Source: Flammeovirga sp. EKP202
GTDB lineage: Bacteria > Bacteroidota > Bacteroidia > Cytophagales > Flammeovirgaceae
Reading direction: 5' to 3'
DNA length: 51,237 bases
Assembly (NCBI RefSeq): GCF_014534745.1
Contig: NZ_JACVVP010000055.1
Span: forward strand, 1 to 51,237
The notes beneath the pieces are model-generated. The model was not told the DNA's origin. It saw only the letters and a list, made by a program, of their open reading frames with translations, and did no database searches. This document shows, one piece after another, positions 7,583-15,514 of this stretch. Within the stretch, counting starts at the first letter, position 1, and each line of letters opens with the position of its first letter. The translations under genes and the position numbers were made by a program.

Positions 7583-8905
7583 ATGAAAAGTCAAATTCCA
7601 TCTTTAGATCAAATCAAAAAGCATCTTGGTTTTGAAAGCTTCAATACGATCCAAAATGAAACTATTGAAAAATCAAAAACACATAATGAATTAATCTTAC
7701 TTTCTCCTACAGGTTCTGGTAAAACATTGGCGTTTTTATTACCTCTAATTGAAAAATTAAATTTTGATTTAAAAGAGGTGCAATGTGTGATTATTGCTCC
7801 ATCAAGGGAATTGGCATTACAGATTGAAGGTGTATTTAAAAGTATGGGAACACCATTTTCTATTAATAGTGTATATGGTGGACACTCGTTCAAAATAGAA
7901 GAAAAAAATCTATCTAATCCCCCTCATGTATTAGTGGGAACTCCAGGGAGGTTAGCAGATCATATTGACAAAGAAACTTTTGACTTCAGTTGTGTTGAGT
8001 ATTTGATATTGGATGAATTTGATAAGGCATTAGAGTTTGGATTTCAAAATGATATGGAATTTATCATTGAAGAATTAAGGTCTATACATTACAAAATGCT
8101 GACCTCTGCGACAGAAAGTGATGAAATTCCGGATTTTGTAAAAATGCAAAATCCTGAAATCCTGAATCATTTGGGTGGGCAACTTCCTCCAAAATTAGAA
8201 TTAAAATTTGTGCAAGCAGATGGAGTGGATAAATTGGCTGTTCTTTTCAAATTAATTTGTAAAGTGGCTTCAGAACCTACTTTAATTTTCTGTAATCATA
8301 GAGCTGCGGTTGACAGGATAGGAGAGCATTTAAAAGAAAATAATATTCCTCATGAATCTTTCCATGGCGGAATGGATCAGGAACAGCGAGAAAGAGCTTT
8401 AACAAAATTCAGAAATGGTTCTGTTCATGTATTTTTAACAACTGATTTAGCCGCAAGAGGTCTGGATATTCCTTCCATCAAACATGTTATTCACTATCAA
8501 TTGCCTCCGAAAGAGGATGCATTTATTCATAGAAATGGAAGAACGGCGAGGATGGATAAAGAAGGTGTTACATACCTTGTGATGTCTTCAGAAGACGAGT
8601 TTCCGGAATACATCGAAAATACTCCAACCCATTTAGCGTTACCGGCTATTGATCAAATGCCTGAACTTCCGGTATGGGAAACGCTCTATATTAGTGGAGG
8701 AAAGAAGAATAAAATCAACAAAATTGATATTGTAGGACTTCTAGCAAAAAAAGGGAAGTTGCAGAAAGAAGAAATAGGATTGATAGAAGTGAAAGATTTT
8801 ATGTCGTTTGTTGCAGTGAGTAGACCGAAGGCAAAAAAGGTAGCAGAAATCGTAAATAAGGAAAAAGTAAAAAGGCTGAAAATAAGGGTTGCAATAGCAA
8901 AATAA
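7583..8905 (+). CDS. DEAD-box RNA helicase, DbpA-like
   Basis: A 440-residue ATP-dependent RNA helicase. In order: Q-motif region near residues 5-25, motif I SPTGSGKT (41-48), Ia PSRELALQ (73-80), TPGRL (120-124), motif II as DEFD (144-147) rather than DEAD, motif III SAT (about 175-177), then in domain 2 ARGLDIP and HRNGRTAR. The C-terminal part (KINKIDIVGLLAKKG...IGLIEVKDFMSFVAV) resembles the DbpA RNA-binding domain, which in E. coli directs the enzyme to 23S rRNA. A role in large-subunit ribosome assembly is therefore likely. The start at 7583 is chosen because it matches the family N terminus and lies just downstream of a good -7 box. Confidence 0.85.
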   Translation: MKSQIPSLDQIKKHLGFESFNTIQNETIEKSKTHNELILLSPTGSGKTLAFLLPLIEKLNFDLKEVQCVIIAPSRELALQIEGVFKSMGTPFSINSVYGGHSFKIEEKNLSNPPHVLVGTPGRLADHIDKETFDFSCVEYLILDEFDKALEFGFQNDMEFIIEELRSIHYKMLTSATESDEIPDFVKMQNPEILNHLGGQLPPKLELKFVQADGVDKLAVLFKLICKVASEPTLIFCNHRAAVDRIGEHLKENNIPHESFHGGMDQEQRERALTKFRNGSVHVFLTTDLAARGLDIPSIKHVIHYQLPPKEDAFIHRNGRTARMDKEGVTYLVMSSEDEFPEYIENTPTHLALPAIDQMPELPVWETLYISGGKKNKINKIDIVGLLAKKGKLQKEEIGLIEVKDFMSFVAVSRPKAKKVAEIVNKEKVKRLKIRVAIAK

Positions 8906-8997
8906 CGGTTTTGGCATGATTCTATACTAGAGTAGTGCAGTATTTAATCTAACTGTATGACTGAGTCAATAAGCTCAGAAAATAAACTACTATTACT

Positions 8998-9885
8998 ATG
9001 AATCAAACGAGTACCTTATTGTTGGGTATAGCATTAGCGATCATTATGCTTGGTATGGGATTATCGCTTGTACCCAACGATTTTAAACGAATTCTTAAAA
9101 AGCCTTGGGCAGTACTGATAGGATTGGTATTACAAATTGTTTGTTTGCCGATCATCGCTTTTGGAATTGCTTATTATTTAGCATTGCCTTCTTTCATCGC
9201 ATTAGGCTTAATTATTCTGGCAGCATGTCCGGGTGGACCGACTTCCAATTTAATCACGCATTTAGCCAATGGAGATACAGCTTTGTCAGTAACGTTGACA
9301 GCAGTAAGTAGTTTTGCGACTATCGTTACAATTCCTTTTGTGATCAATCTTGGATCTTCTTTTTTCTTGAGTCAAGATCAAACAATTTTATTGGATGTGC
9401 CTGACACGATCAAGAAAATTTTAATTGTAAGTATTATCCCAATCATTTTGGGAATGAGCATCCGTAAATTCTTACCGAGTTTTGCTAATAAAATGGCGAA
9501 GCCTACAAGAATTGCTTCAGCGGTGATCCTTGTCGTAATGATTGTAGGTATTGTTGTAAAAGAGCGAAACAATGTGGTTGCTTATTTTGCACAAGCAGGT
9601 TTGGCAACGTTGCTTTTAAATGTTTGTACAATGGGATTGGGTTATGTTGTCGCTCGTTTAGCACAATTAAAAACACCACAAGCGACTTCAATTGCGATTG
9701 AAACGGGTATTCAAAATGGAACAATGGCCATTACAATTGCTATTGGAATCATGGGAAGAGTGGACCTATCAATTGCAGCAGGCGTTTACTCATTGATTAT
9801 GTTTTTTACTTCTGGAGCGATAATCTTTATCTTCTCAAAGAAAAATAAAGCGGAAGAGTCACTAGATTTTTCGGAATCTAAATAA
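8998..9885 (+). CDS. Bile acid:sodium symporter (BASS) family transporter
   Basis: A 295-residue integral membrane protein with about nine or ten hydrophobic segments. The family hallmark is seen near residues 75-95: LAACPGGPTSNLITHLANGDTALSV is the signature of bacterial BASS/ArsB-like SBF proteins, with the unwound helix that binds Na+ and substrate. A second conserved segment, IETGIQNGTMAITIA, lies near 235-250. Family members carry organic anions with sodium; the substrate here cannot be told. The gene has its own strong terminator 15 bases downstream and no obvious operon partner. Confidence 0.85.
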   Translation: MNQTSTLLLGIALAIIMLGMGLSLVPNDFKRILKKPWAVLIGLVLQIVCLPIIAFGIAYYLALPSFIALGLIILAACPGGPTSNLITHLANGDTALSVTLTAVSSFATIVTIPFVINLGSSFFLSQDQTILLDVPDTIKKILIVSIIPIILGMSIRKFLPSFANKMAKPTRIASAVILVVMIVGIVVKERNNVVAYFAQAGLATLLLNVCTMGLGYVVARLAQLKTPQATSIAIETGIQNGTMAITIAIGIMGRVDLSIAAGVYSLIMFFTSGAIIFIFSKKNKAEESLDFSESK

Positions 9886-9901
9886 ATCTCAATAGCAAAA
9901 G

Positions 9902-9938
9902 AATAGCCCTATGATATTCGTATCATAGGGCTATTTTT
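9902..9938 (+). terminator. Rho-independent terminator after the BASS gene
   Basis: A perfect 15-bp stem (9902-9916 with 9921-9935) closed by a TTCG tetraloop and followed by T-rich sequence. The AT-rich start of the stem could also let it act on the minus strand. Confidence 0.92.
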
Positions 9939-9961
9939 ATGTATTTTTACCAAAAAAAGTT

Positions 9962-10312
9962 ATGGCAGATAGAAGAGAAGTTAGAGCGGAAGAGCTTACA
10001 TTAGCAAAGCATCTTATCCAATTAGGAGGCGAAAACCCAGAGGAATTTGAATTACCCATGATGGTAGATGATTATGAAAATGCGGTTATGGGGAGTATCA
10101 ATTTTACACCACCTGAAAAGTCGCCTTACAAAGCAGATATCGTTCAAGTAGTTTACAGAGATATTGATAATATTCCTGTGGTGATTACATTGACAAAAAA
10201 TGAAAACAATGAAATACTAGATATGGACTTCTGGAAAAAGGATTTTTCAAAATTACAGCAATATCCAAAACCTGAGGAAGTTCAAGTCTTTACTAATAAT
10301 GGTTTGGTTTAA
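9962..10312 (+). CDS. Small protein, possibly DUF6984-like
   Basis: A 116-residue soluble protein with no signal or membrane segment. The pattern RREVRAEELTLAKHLIQ followed by LPMMVDDYENAVMGSINF and a strand FTPPEKSPYKADIVQVVYRDIDNIPVVITLT resembles the DUF6984-type small domains seen in Bacteroidota, in which an MGS-type turn precedes two beta strands. This resemblance is from memory and moderate. It begins 27 bp after the terminator of the transporter and is probably transcribed alone. Confidence 0.55.
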   Translation: MADRREVRAEELTLAKHLIQLGGENPEEFELPMMVDDYENAVMGSINFTPPEKSPYKADIVQVVYRDIDNIPVVITLTKNENNEILDMDFWKKDFSKLQQYPKPEEVQVFTNNGLV

Positions 10313-10410
10313 AGGGTATTAGTGATTGTTGGGTAGGTATTATTAAAAAAATATCACTGAATGATGCATCTTTTTCAATTTTGAACGTCTACAATTCAAA
10401 AAGCTAGAAT

Positions 10411-10953
10411 ATGAATACAAAAGATATTTGGAATAATTTTCATCATGAACTGGAAGGTTTCATTACTTCAAAAGTAAATGAGAAGGATGAGGTACAGGAT
10501 ATTCTTCAAGATGTCTTTATAAAGATTCATGAGAAAAAAGCTTTATTGAAAGATGAACAACAATTAGAGAGTTGGATTTATCAGATTACAAGAAATTCAA
10601 TTATCGATTTTTATAGAAAAAGAAAAAGCAATCAGACTTTTGATGTTGATCAAGTGGATTTGCCTCAAGAATTTAACGGTTCTGATTCAAACCTTCAAGC
10701 ATGTGAAGCTTGTGTAAAGCCATTTATTTTGCAGTTGCCAGAAAAATATCAAGACGTTTTGATGAAGGTAACTTACCATAGAGTTTCACAAAAAGAGTAT
10801 GCACATCAACATCAGCTTTCTTATTCGGCGGTGAAATCAAGAGTGCAAAGAGGGAGAGAACAATTAAAACAGTCTTTCGAAACTTGCTGTACTCAAGTAG
10901 ATGATGGTTTTGGTAATATTACATTTGATTGTAAATCAGGTAATTGCAATTAA
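10411..10953 (+). CDS. sigZ: SigZ-type ECF sigma factor with cysteine-rich tail
   Basis: A 180-residue RNA polymerase sigma factor. Region 2 (core and -10 binding) lies at about residues 20-72 and includes EVQDILQDVFIKIHEK and SWIYQITRNSIIDFYRKRK. Region 4 (the -35 helix-turn-helix) lies at about 110-155 and includes LPEKYQDVLMKV and QLSYSAVKSRVQRGREQLKQ. The last 22 residues add cysteines (ETCCTQ...DCKSGNC), a feature of the SigZ group. No anti-sigma gene follows. Instead a 41-residue cysteine-rich protein starts 93 bp downstream, so both products may answer to metal or thiol state. Confidence 0.85.
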   Translation: MNTKDIWNNFHHELEGFITSKVNEKDEVQDILQDVFIKIHEKKALLKDEQQLESWIYQITRNSIIDFYRKRKSNQTFDVDQVDLPQEFNGSDSNLQACEACVKPFILQLPEKYQDVLMKVTYHRVSQKEYAHQHQLSYSAVKSRVQRGREQLKQSFETCCTQVDDGFGNITFDCKSGNCN

Positions 10954-11046
10954 TATTCAAATTAAGTCATTTTTTTTGCGTCCTTTTTAAAAAGTCTCGT
11001 CTATAAGGGTGAAAACAAGTTAATCACTTTTTAATCCCATAATAAG

Positions 11047-11172
11047 ATGAACGAAAAAGATATCAAATGCGCAGAAAATACAAAATGTACTTGTGATTGT
11101 AACTGCTGCAACTGCAGTCAAACTGAAGAGTCAGGTTGCAAGTGTACATCATCTGATGCTGACTGCTGCTAA
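11047..11172 (+). CDS. 41-residue cysteine-rich, metallothionein-like protein
   Basis: The ATG at 11047 opens a frame of 41 codons ending at TAA 11170-11172. It has 11 cysteines, grouped as CTCDCNCCNC in the middle, CKC further on and a terminal CC, with no aromatic residue. Such composition is that of small metal-binding proteins (metallothionein-like). It is too short for most gene finders, but it lies between sigZ and a strong terminator, in the same direction, and the spacing leaves no better reading frame. Family membership is not recognised; metal binding is inferred from composition only. Confidence 0.65.
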   Translation: MNEKDIKCAENTKCTCDCNCCNCSQTEESGCKCTSSDADCC

Positions 11173-11194
11173 TTACTTGAATTAATAGTAAGAT

Positions 11195-11240
11195 ATAAGC
11201 CCATAAGAAATGTTTATCATGTTTCTTATGGGCTTATTGT
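11195..11240 (+). terminator. Bidirectional terminator between the cysteine-rich gene and the CAT-like gene
   Basis: A perfect 16-bp stem, ATAAGCCCATAAGAAA (11195-11210) with its complement at 11222-11237, separated by 11 bases. It serves the + strand genes and also the convergent gene ending at 11252. Confidence 0.85.
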
Positions 11241-11251
11241 TTATTATTGAA

Positions 11252-11950
11252 TTACTGCTTCAATTGGGCTTCAAAATCAGCCATAAATGCTGAAAGCACA
11301 AACGGATCTAAGCTAGAATGATCAAATGTGATTGATAATGGAATCAACAACTGATCACCTTGTTGGTAACGCTTGCCAAAATAGAAGTAAGGCCTTGCTG
11401 AGTCCAAAGCAGAGGCATGTAATTGAAAACTTGTGAATTGAAGATTGGGTAAGTTGCCAATAAAATGTGCAGTGGCCCAAACCATCACCGGTAGAGGTGC
11501 GAAATCTCCATCTCTATTAAAAGCATAATCCAAACACTTCTTATAGTTTTTGAAATAGGTTTCAATAGTGGATTGTGCAGGATCTTCAACTATAATTTCC
11601 GTAAATCGTGTTTCGCCGCCTACCGCAATAGGAGAAAATACAGGAAGATTATCAAAAACATACCATTCATCTTCGATTTTTCGATATCTGAAATAAGGAT
11701 GCTTTTTCATCGTTTCTACCAAAGTCCACATTAAATAAGCAGTGAAAGAGGCTCCCTCATATTGTTTGAGGTTTTCTTGATAGTATTGATATCCCTCTGT
11801 AATGTCTACTTGTAGGGTCATTTGTAGATTAGGCTCTCTTACTATTTCTTTTTGGTGAAAAAAATCCAACGACCATTGTTCATAAGAACTTACCTCGTCC
11901 ATTTTTATCTTTCTTCCACCGTATTTTTGGAGTAATTCTTCTTTTTCCAT
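11252..11950 (-). CDS. Chloramphenicol acetyltransferase family protein (CatA-like)
   Basis: A 232-residue acyltransferase of the type-A chloramphenicol acetyltransferase fold. Family features seen: SSYEQWSLDFF near the N terminus, PNLQMTLQVDITEGYQYY, a central FTEIIVEDPAQSTIETYFKNYK segment, LPNLQFTSFQLHA, and the C-terminal active-site region ITFDHSSLDPFVLSAFM. There the His-xxx-Asp spacing of the CAT motif (HHAVCDGFH in classical enzymes) is kept as HSSLD, although the second His and the Gly are not. It probably transfers acetyl from acetyl-CoA, but the acceptor may not be chloramphenicol. The ATG at 11950 is chosen over the TTG nine bases upstream. Confidence 0.8.
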   Translation of the reverse strand: MEKEELLQKYGGRKIKMDEVSSYEQWSLDFFHQKEIVREPNLQMTLQVDITEGYQYYQENLKQYEGASFTAYLMWTLVETMKKHPYFRYRKIEDEWYVFDNLPVFSPIAVGGETRFTEIIVEDPAQSTIETYFKNYKKCLDYAFNRDGDFAPLPVMVWATAHFIGNLPNLQFTSFQLHASALDSARPYFYFGKRYQQGDQLLIPLSITFDHSSLDPFVLSAFMADFEAQLKQ

Positions 11951-12043
11951 TTTGATCAATTTAGGCCGTAAAGATGTTTAAATTTTATGGTAATTTATAC
12001 TTTAAAACATGGAATAAATCTAAATGGAGATTGAATATTGAAA

Positions 12044-12081
12044 CAAAAAAAGAGTCATATTGATCAATTCAACATGACTCT
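12044..12081 (-). terminator. Rho-independent terminator of the 48-residue gene
   Basis: AGAGTCAT (12051-12058) pairs with ATGACTCT (12074-12081), with further pairing of TTGA and TCAA inside. On the minus strand the stem is followed by a run of seven T. It lies 23 bases after the stop of the small gene and supports that gene being real. Confidence 0.8.
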
Positions 12082-12103
12082 CTTTTGTTATAATTTATAT
12101 TGA

Positions 12104-12250
12104 TTAATTACCTGTATATACATGTGTTTGTGGCACTTCTTGCAATGGATTTGCAGATTGGTTTAGACCAAAATGAACACCTACTAATATAACACCTAAT
12201 GTACCGATAATTACTGTAGCTCCTTTGATAATGTCTAAAATATCATTCAT
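12104..12250 (-). CDS. 48-residue single-helix membrane protein
   Basis: On the minus strand the ATG at 12250 opens a 48-codon frame. The product begins MNDILDIIKGATVIIGTLG, continues as one hydrophobic helix of about 20 residues with small side chains, and ends in a polar tail PQTHVYTGN. It is followed by its own terminator. The gene lies in a 416-bp gap between two larger genes and no other frame explains the gap. No family is recognised. It is probably an inner-membrane small protein. Confidence 0.6.
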   Translation of the reverse strand: MNDILDIIKGATVIIGTLGVILVGVHFGLNQSANPLQEVPQTHVYTGN

Positions 12251-12366
12251 AGTATAGATTCTTTTTTATTGATAAAGAGTTGTTTTTTATATTTTAACAA
12301 ACGGTGATTCTATACTTGAGTTCAATACATTTTAGAGTATTAACATATTGCGTTTTCAATACAAAA

Positions 12367-14865
12367 TTAATTGTTTTTAAAGGCAGTAGTACTGTAAAAT
12401 GGTTTACCAGAAGTTGTAATACCTTCAATTTCTACTTGATATTCTGTCGCTTTATCATCAGTAAAGAAAGTGACGTTGGCTTTTCCATTTTCATCAAAAA
12501 CAACGTTTGGTTCCCATAAGAGCGTAATTCTATGATCTGGCTTGGCGTGCTCATCGCTTTGAACATCGTATTTGGGTTGGTAGAATGTTCTACTAGTATA
12601 GAAACCCGGTGATGTAATATTATCAAGCCCTTTTACGACATAAGAACCGCCTCCGCCTTGTCTTGTATAAATTGCAATTACGCCGTTGATTGCATTACTA
12701 GTGTAAATGCTTCCTTCTGACATATCTAAGACATCAATAAAACCAACTTCACTCATGGACATTGATTGTAAAAGAGTGATGTCAATTTGAAATCCATCGA
12801 GTACCACTGGAATATCGGAATCATTGGATACAACAGCTTCTCCATTGTCATCAAATGAGCCTCCACCTGCCGACAACATTCCTGAACGACGAAGAACTTG
12901 AGCTGTTTTCATTTCTTGATTTAAAAACTCCCAAACGGTTAAACCTGAGGCGTAGCCTAAAGAGTCAGTGACAAATCTTGCATTATAATTGGAGTGAAGT
13001 TTGGAGGCATGACTAAACTCTTCCGGTTCAGCTTCATCTACGATTTCCACTTCGTCCAAAATGATCGTTTTGGTATTAAAAGCCCTATCAATTTTTTCAA
13101 TGTTGAGAATTTCTTTTTCAAACTGAGCTAATGAATTCCCTTTTGGAAGAATCGCTTTTTTCTCTTCAACTGGGAAGGTAACAGGTGGTTCAAGTTCAAA
13201 AATTGATATTTTGACTGAATTATTATTCGTTACCTTTTTTCTTTTCTCATTGTATTTTTTTGCTTGGAAAATAAAGTTAGTTGAATCAAAAAATACCATT
13301 CCAGTAAAAGTAAATCCACCTTGGTTATCCGTCAGTACTGATTCATGAATTAACTTTTTATCCAATGAAGTCATTGTAATCTCTGACTGCTGATATTTCT
13401 TTTCATTCCAGAAATTACTCGTTCTACCTCTTACCGAAATACCTGGTTCAGGGATAAATTTGAGTTGTAAACTATCTTTTGCTTCTTCAATCCAATCAAT
13501 TTTACGGTAGCCTTGCGTCAGCATTAAGTCATCAAGTGCATAATCTTTTTGAGTATCAAAATTGTGGAAGTACCAAGTAGGATTTTCAATATTTCCTTTC
13601 AACTCGTTAGACAAGATTAATTGGGCAATGATATTATTTTTTTTCTGTGATACATCTACCAATTTTTGATCGACAATGGCCAATGAAGCGTCACCATTGA
13701 TAGGTGTACCTTTTTCGTCTTTAAGGTCGATGGTTAATTCTACTTTCTCACGTTTTTTGTAGTTCTGCTGATCCATTTGAATGTTAACATCTTGAGGATC
13801 ATAATGGAAAACAACCCTTTCTACAACAGGTTTTAATTCTTTATTCAATAACGTAAGTTTTATAATGCCATTGTTGACATCTTCTAAAGGCATCTTGATT
13901 GGGATGAGCTTTTTGCCGGCAGGGCATTCCCACGAGTAAATAATTTTATTATCAGTAGAAGCGAGTAAGTAACCTCCATTTTCTAGTGCTTTATCACTGG
14001 AGATGACTTTTACATATAAATCATTTCTTTTGACGACAAATAAAGTAGTACCTTCTTTAGTCGATTTTGGTAATGCATATCTTGTGGGCGACTTTTCATT
14101 TGCATCACGATCGAGAATGGCATAATAATGATCTCCTTCTTCTGCATGAATAAAAAAGTTACTCATACCCAATTCATTACCATGCACTTCCGTGATTAGC
14201 TTATCTTCTTGATTGTAAACCTTGGCGTTGAATTGTTCTCCATAACCGTTCTGATTTACAAGTTTAACACCTATTTTGGTTGATAGCCCTTGAATGAACT
14301 GTCCACTTTCTGGGAAAAATTGTAAATCATAACGTTGCTTTCGATTTAAAACTTGTTCATTGGTAGTTCCATCTTCAAATACAGGTGTTTCTACTCTTAA
14401 AGAGTCTGGATTGATTTGATAAACGTGAATTTCCTGATTGAAAAATGTACTATCACCGAAATTCCTCATCCAATTTGTATACGCACGAAGACGGTATCTA
14501 CCTTCCTCTAAATCAGTTCTTAATTTAAAGTCTCCATTACTGTATTCACCATTACCGTAAATTTTTCTTTCGTCAATAATTTCTCCAGTAGGAGAGATCA
14601 ATTCTACTTGAACAGCTTTACTCCATTGATCATTTGAAAGGGAGGAGGCTTTTCTGAGGTATACTTTGAACCATAAATTTTCACCAGCCATATAATAGGG
14701 CTTATCTGTGTGAACATAAATGGCGTCATTGGTTTTCAACCGGTTGTTGGTGTTGATCACTTTTATCAATTGGTCAATGCTTGAGATTTCTTCCCAACTA
14801 ATGAGAAAAAAACAAGGGATAAGAATAAAAAGTGTCAGTCGTAATAATTTCATTTTAGTAGTCAT
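12367..14865 (-). CDS. Secreted MG2/TonB-plug domain protein
   Basis: An 832-residue envelope protein with an N-terminal hydrophobic signal (RLTLFILIPCFFLIS). The start of the mature part, AIYVHTDKPYYMAGENLWFKVYL, is the typical opening of an alpha-2-macroglobulin MG2-like domain, and DLEEGRYRLRAYTNWMRN follows it. The middle has further Ig-like strands (VRGRTSNFWNEKKYQ). Near the C terminus a TonB-receptor plug-like segment is seen (VPVVLD-type text as DIPVVLDGFQIDITLL, then NAINGVIAIYTRQGGGG). Such Bacteroidota proteins lack the barrel of a true receptor and are thought to act at the outer membrane with SusC-like systems. No partner gene is adjacent. Confidence 0.75.
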   Translation of the reverse strand: MTTKMKLLRLTLFILIPCFFLISWEEISSIDQLIKVINTNNRLKTNDAIYVHTDKPYYMAGENLWFKVYLRKASSLSNDQWSKAVQVELISPTGEIIDERKIYGNGEYSNGDFKLRTDLEEGRYRLRAYTNWMRNFGDSTFFNQEIHVYQINPDSLRVETPVFEDGTTNEQVLNRKQRYDLQFFPESGQFIQGLSTKIGVKLVNQNGYGEQFNAKVYNQEDKLITEVHGNELGMSNFFIHAEEGDHYYAILDRDANEKSPTRYALPKSTKEGTTLFVVKRNDLYVKVISSDKALENGGYLLASTDNKIIYSWECPAGKKLIPIKMPLEDVNNGIIKLTLLNKELKPVVERVVFHYDPQDVNIQMDQQNYKKREKVELTIDLKDEKGTPINGDASLAIVDQKLVDVSQKKNNIIAQLILSNELKGNIENPTWYFHNFDTQKDYALDDLMLTQGYRKIDWIEEAKDSLQLKFIPEPGISVRGRTSNFWNEKKYQQSEITMTSLDKKLIHESVLTDNQGGFTFTGMVFFDSTNFIFQAKKYNEKRKKVTNNNSVKISIFELEPPVTFPVEEKKAILPKGNSLAQFEKEILNIEKIDRAFNTKTIILDEVEIVDEAEPEEFSHASKLHSNYNARFVTDSLGYASGLTVWEFLNQEMKTAQVLRRSGMLSAGGGSFDDNGEAVVSNDSDIPVVLDGFQIDITLLQSMSMSEVGFIDVLDMSEGSIYTSNAINGVIAIYTRQGGGGSYVVKGLDNITSPGFYTSRTFYQPKYDVQSDEHAKPDHRITLLWEPNVVFDENGKANVTFFTDDKATEYQVEIEGITTSGKPFYSTTAFKNN

Positions 14866-14995
14866 GTTTAGTTTGTTATTTGAGAGTAATTATTTATTAC
14901 TATTTAGATTTCACTTAATCTAACCAAAAATAGATGAATGATTGATCTTTTCAAATTTATTGGGGATTAGTCCTCAAAAATGAAGTAAAGTAATA

Positions 14996-15031
14996 GTAGA
15001 AATTTCCTGATTTCTAAATGTCATAAATATA
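14996..15031 (+). mobile_element. Remnant of a MITE-like right end
   Basis: GAAATTTCCTGATTTCTAAATG repeats, with small changes, the hairpin and trailing bases found near the right end of each full element. It abuts the left end of copy 3 at 15032. It is best read as the tail of an older copy into or beside which copy 3 inserted. Confidence 0.45.
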
Positions 15032-15414
15032 TGTAAACTAAATTATCGTTAACTTTCAGTCAGCTTTTCTACAAGTAATTATGGGATCTACTTTCAAGCT
15101 TCCTTCTTCTTCATTTTTGTCTTGAAACAAAAACGAAGCAAAAAATTCAAGGCTTAGAAGTCAAAAGCTAAATTCCATTTCACTCGCCTAAATGATTTTA
15201 AACTCGCTGCGCTCAAACAGCAAAATCATTTTTAACGGCTCGCTACATGGAATTCTTAACGCTTTTCCCTTCAAGGCCAAGGGAAGTATTACTAAACTAA
15301 AAGAGTAGAAAGCTCACTGGCGCGAATGTTAAGCGTTAGCGTCATTCGTGTCCTTAAGATCATCAGAAATCTCCTGATTTCTGAATACTATAATTAACGA
15401 TAATTTAGTTTACA
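15032..15414 (+). mobile_element. MITE-like element, copy 3 (intact ends)
   Basis: 383 bp with perfect 21-bp terminal inverted repeats (15032-15052 and 15394-15414), starting TGTAAACTAAATTATCG. Flanking ATA on both sides may be a 3-bp target duplication. In order inside: hairpin CTTCATTTTTGT/ACAAAAACGAAG, hairpin AATGATTTT/AAAATCATT, hairpin CGAATG/CATTCG, hairpin AGAAATC/GATTTCT. No coding frame. It is the best reference copy of the family in this window. Confidence 0.85.
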
Positions 15415-15433
15415 ATAGTGCTATTGTTTGAAA

Positions 15434-15474
15434 TAAAAAAGGCTGCCTTGAAACCTAATATTCAAGACAGCCTT
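15434..15474 (-). terminator. Rho-independent terminator of the S41 protease gene
   Basis: AAGGCTG-CCTTGAA pairs with TTCAAG-CAGCCTT around an 8-base loop. Read on the minus strand it ends in TTTTTTATTT. It lies 41 bases beyond the stop at 15515. Confidence 0.85.
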
Positions 15475-15514
15475 TCAATAAAATGATATTGAATGATTGA
15501 CGAATTTCTTCGCT

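Noticed and set aside
8015-8026. DEFD instead of DEAD in the helicase as a sign of inactivity
   Set aside because: All other motifs are intact, and DExD variation at this position is tolerated in the superfamily.
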